From NCBI GenBank assembly GCA_026988435.1, contig JALSLH010000053.1, forward strand, positions 1 to 64,000: 64,000 nucleotides of DNA. Reading direction: 5' to 3'. This document shows, piece after piece, positions 62,593-64,000 of the stretch (position 1 is the first letter of the stretch; each line of letters starts with the position of its first letter). Position numbers and translations under genes: made by a program. This DNA is from Methylophaga sp. (GTDB lineage Bacteria; Pseudomonadota; Gammaproteobacteria; Nitrosococcales; Methylophagaceae). The notes under the pieces are model-generated. The model ran no database searches and was not told the DNA's origin. It saw only the letters and a list, made by a program, of their open reading frames with translations.

Positions 62593-63216
62593 TTGCTTAA
62601 AATTGGCTTAACAGGAGGTATTGCCAGCGGTAAATCTACCGTCTGTGCTTTATTTGAACGCTACCAAGTACCTATCATCGATGCCGACCTAATTGCTCGC
62701 CAGCTTGTTGAACCTGATGAAGAAGCTTATTCTGAGATTATTCAACGCTTCGGGCAAGCAATTCTGCAGAAAGATAAAACGATTCATCGCAAAAAACTTC
62801 GCCAACTAATTTTTTCAGATCCTACTGCAAAACAAGATTTAGAAAATATTCTTCACCCTAAAATACGCCAACAACTAATCTTAAAATCTCAACAACAATG
62901 CGCATCTTATATTATCCTCGCGATTCCTTTATTGATTGAATCAAAAATGTACGATCTGGTCGATCGCATTGTTGTTATCGATATTAATCCAGACTTACAG
63001 CTTTCACGTCTACAACGACGTGATGATAGCTCATCAGAACAAGCACAAATAATGATAAACTCTCAGTGTAGCCAAGAGCAGCGTTTAGCTCGAGCAGACG
63101 ATATTATCAATAATAATAGTGAGCCTGTAGCGCTAAACAATCAAGTCGAACAACTGCATAAAAAGTATATTAAACTCAGCAATGGTTGCCAGCACGCCAA
63201 TAGTCATGGACAATAG
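62593..63216 (+). CDS. coaE: Dephospho-CoA kinase
   Basis: A 207-residue P-loop kinase performing the last step of coenzyme A synthesis. The P-loop is GLTGGIASGKSTV at residues about 5-17. IIDADLIARQLVEP and HPKIRQQL follow in order, with the LQRRDD lid region. It starts with TTG 7 bp after pilD, in the common pilD-coaE arrangement. Confidence 0.93.
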   Translation: MLKIGLTGGIASGKSTVCALFERYQVPIIDADLIARQLVEPDEEAYSEIIQRFGQAILQKDKTIHRKKLRQLIFSDPTAKQDLENILHPKIRQQLILKSQQQCASYIILAIPLLIESKMYDLVDRIVVIDINPDLQLSRLQRRDDSSSEQAQIMINSQCSQEQRLARADDIINNNSEPVALNNQVEQLHKKYIKLSNGCQHANSHGQ

Positions 63217-63246
63217 TCTTATTACTATTTCATAAAAAATTTTGCC

Positions 63247-64000
63247 GTGACTGACACTATTATTTACGAACAACCTCTGAATGAACGGATCCGTACTTTT
63301 CTAAGAATAGAATTTCTATTTAAACGGATTGATCGTATTTTAGAACATGGAAACACGGCGCAACACCGAGATGCATTAACTAATTTACTCAATATCTTAT
63401 CTATTTTTGAGCGCTCTGATCTAAAACAAGAAGTCATAAAAGAATTAGAGCGCTTAACGACAACCCTGTCCGCATTAGAAAATAAGCCCGGCGTGGATAT
63501 GACTGCACTGAATGATTTGCTCGGGGAGTTAGACCAGATCCTTGATGAGATCCACGTAAACAAATCAGCCCTTGGACAATCATTGCGTGACAATGAATTT
63601 TTATCTAGCATCCGCCAGCGATCAACTATCGCTGGTGGCAGCTGTGCTTTCGATCTCCCTGCATATTATTATTGGTTACAACATACCTCAAGTGAGACTC
63701 AAAATAAGCAGTTACATGAATGGATAGGGCAACTGGCTAGCGCTAGATCTGCTATCGATATCGCACTCAAACTTATTCGAGGAAGCACTGGGTTCAGCGA
63801 TCTTTCCGCGCCATCAGGTTTTTATCAACAAAGTTTAGATAATGGTCAATCTCACCAACTTATTCGTATAAAAATACCCAAAGAAGCTAATTGCTACCCA
63901 GAAATCAGCGGCGGAAAACATCGCTTTACCGTTCGCTTTATGGAATTTGACATTGAGCAACGCGCCAAGCAAGTGACGGATGATATTGAATTTTCACTCA
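63247..64000 (+). CDS. zapD: Cell division protein ZapD, 3' end beyond the window
   Basis: The first 251 codons of a ZapD (DUF1342) protein, which bundles FtsZ filaments. The N-terminus reads TDTIIYEQPLNERIRTFLRI then EFLFKRID, the family hallmark, and the later YWLQHTSSE and FYQQSLDNGQSHQLIRI blocks are also typical. It starts with GTG at 63247; no better start is available without losing conserved residues. The frame runs off the window end. Position after coaE is usual. Confidence 0.92.
   Translation, partial: MTDTIIYEQPLNERIRTFLRIEFLFKRIDRILEHGNTAQHRDALTNLLNILSIFERSDLKQEVIKELERLTTTLSALENKPGVDMTALNDLLGELDQILDEIHVNKSALGQSLRDNEFLSSIRQRSTIAGGSCAFDLPAYYYWLQHTSSETQNKQLHEWIGQLASARSAIDIALKLIRGSTGFSDLSAPSGFYQQSLDNGQSHQLIRIKIPKEANCYPEISGGKHRFTVRFMEFDIEQRAKQVTDDIEFSL

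Overview
The window comes from a gammaproteobacterium. It has the lptM-lysA-dapF-DUF484-xerC order, a pilB-pilC-pilD-coaE-zapD run, a thrB-DUF2782-polA neighbourhood, and a heptose-based LPS core locus resembling that of Pseudomonas. Base composition is AT-rich by eye. I cannot fix the genus; a marine or methylotroph-like Thiotrichales or Methylococcales relative is only a guess. I see no rRNA, tRNA, CRISPR array, phage or complete insertion sequence. About 60 protein genes are supported. One of them, lptM at 58072-58200, is very short.

Layout. 50-628: membrane hydrolase. 1115-4416: MscS channel and a small saccharopine-dehydrogenase-like/DUF2269/DoxX operon. 4409-8222: acyltransferase, YciO-like protein, OhrR-like regulator, small secreted protein, RNase AM, YciI and BolA. 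8260-10460: double-PilZ protein and an overlapping orphan gene. 10649-16046 (minus strand): pmbA, moeB, prmC, a membrane-anchored response regulator, DUF3301 and rsmE. 16068-18465: inositol-monophosphatase-like protein, pgeF and a ZIP transporter. 18465-34243: a large LPS core and envelope sugar region with waaF, a membrane glycosyltransferase, a methyltransferase, three InaA/WaaP-type kinase genes (one of them double), a NodU/CmcH carbamoyltransferase, a YejM-like sulfatase, a DUF115-like protein with a CMP-sugar synthetase, waaG, gmhA and two oxidoreductases. 34353-40526: PepSY-TolC-adaptor-RND heavy-metal-type efflux operon. 40663-46744 (minus): LTA-synthase-like enzyme, hldE, waaC, thrB and DUF2782. 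46835-54311: polA, a FadL-type porin, a split Aer-like PAS/chemoreceptor pair and a REC-GGDEF cyclase. 54384-58200 (minus): xerC, DUF484, dapF, lysA, lptM. 58732-64000: pilB, pilC, pilD, coaE and a truncated zapD.

How they work together. gmhA, hldE, waaC and waaF make and attach the inner-core heptoses. waaG adds the next hexose. The kinases and the carbamoyltransferase are well placed to decorate the core. Surface sensing and motility are represented by pilB-pilC-pilD, the PilZ protein, the diguanylate cyclase and the chemoreceptor.

The most unusual content is not protein-coding. A family of short elements shares the terminal inverted repeat TACCCGTNACCATTCAAT and is flanked by TA. It has two almost identical 262-bp copies 57 kb apart, a 142-bp relative with a different interior placed back to back with one of them, and a divergent truncated relative in which two stems are preserved by different bases on both sides. 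A second palindrome family with a GGGGTCA core fills the waaC-thrB gap, sits upstream of hldE, and forms an exactly 87-bp (29-codon) in-frame segment of polA that encodes its interdomain linker.
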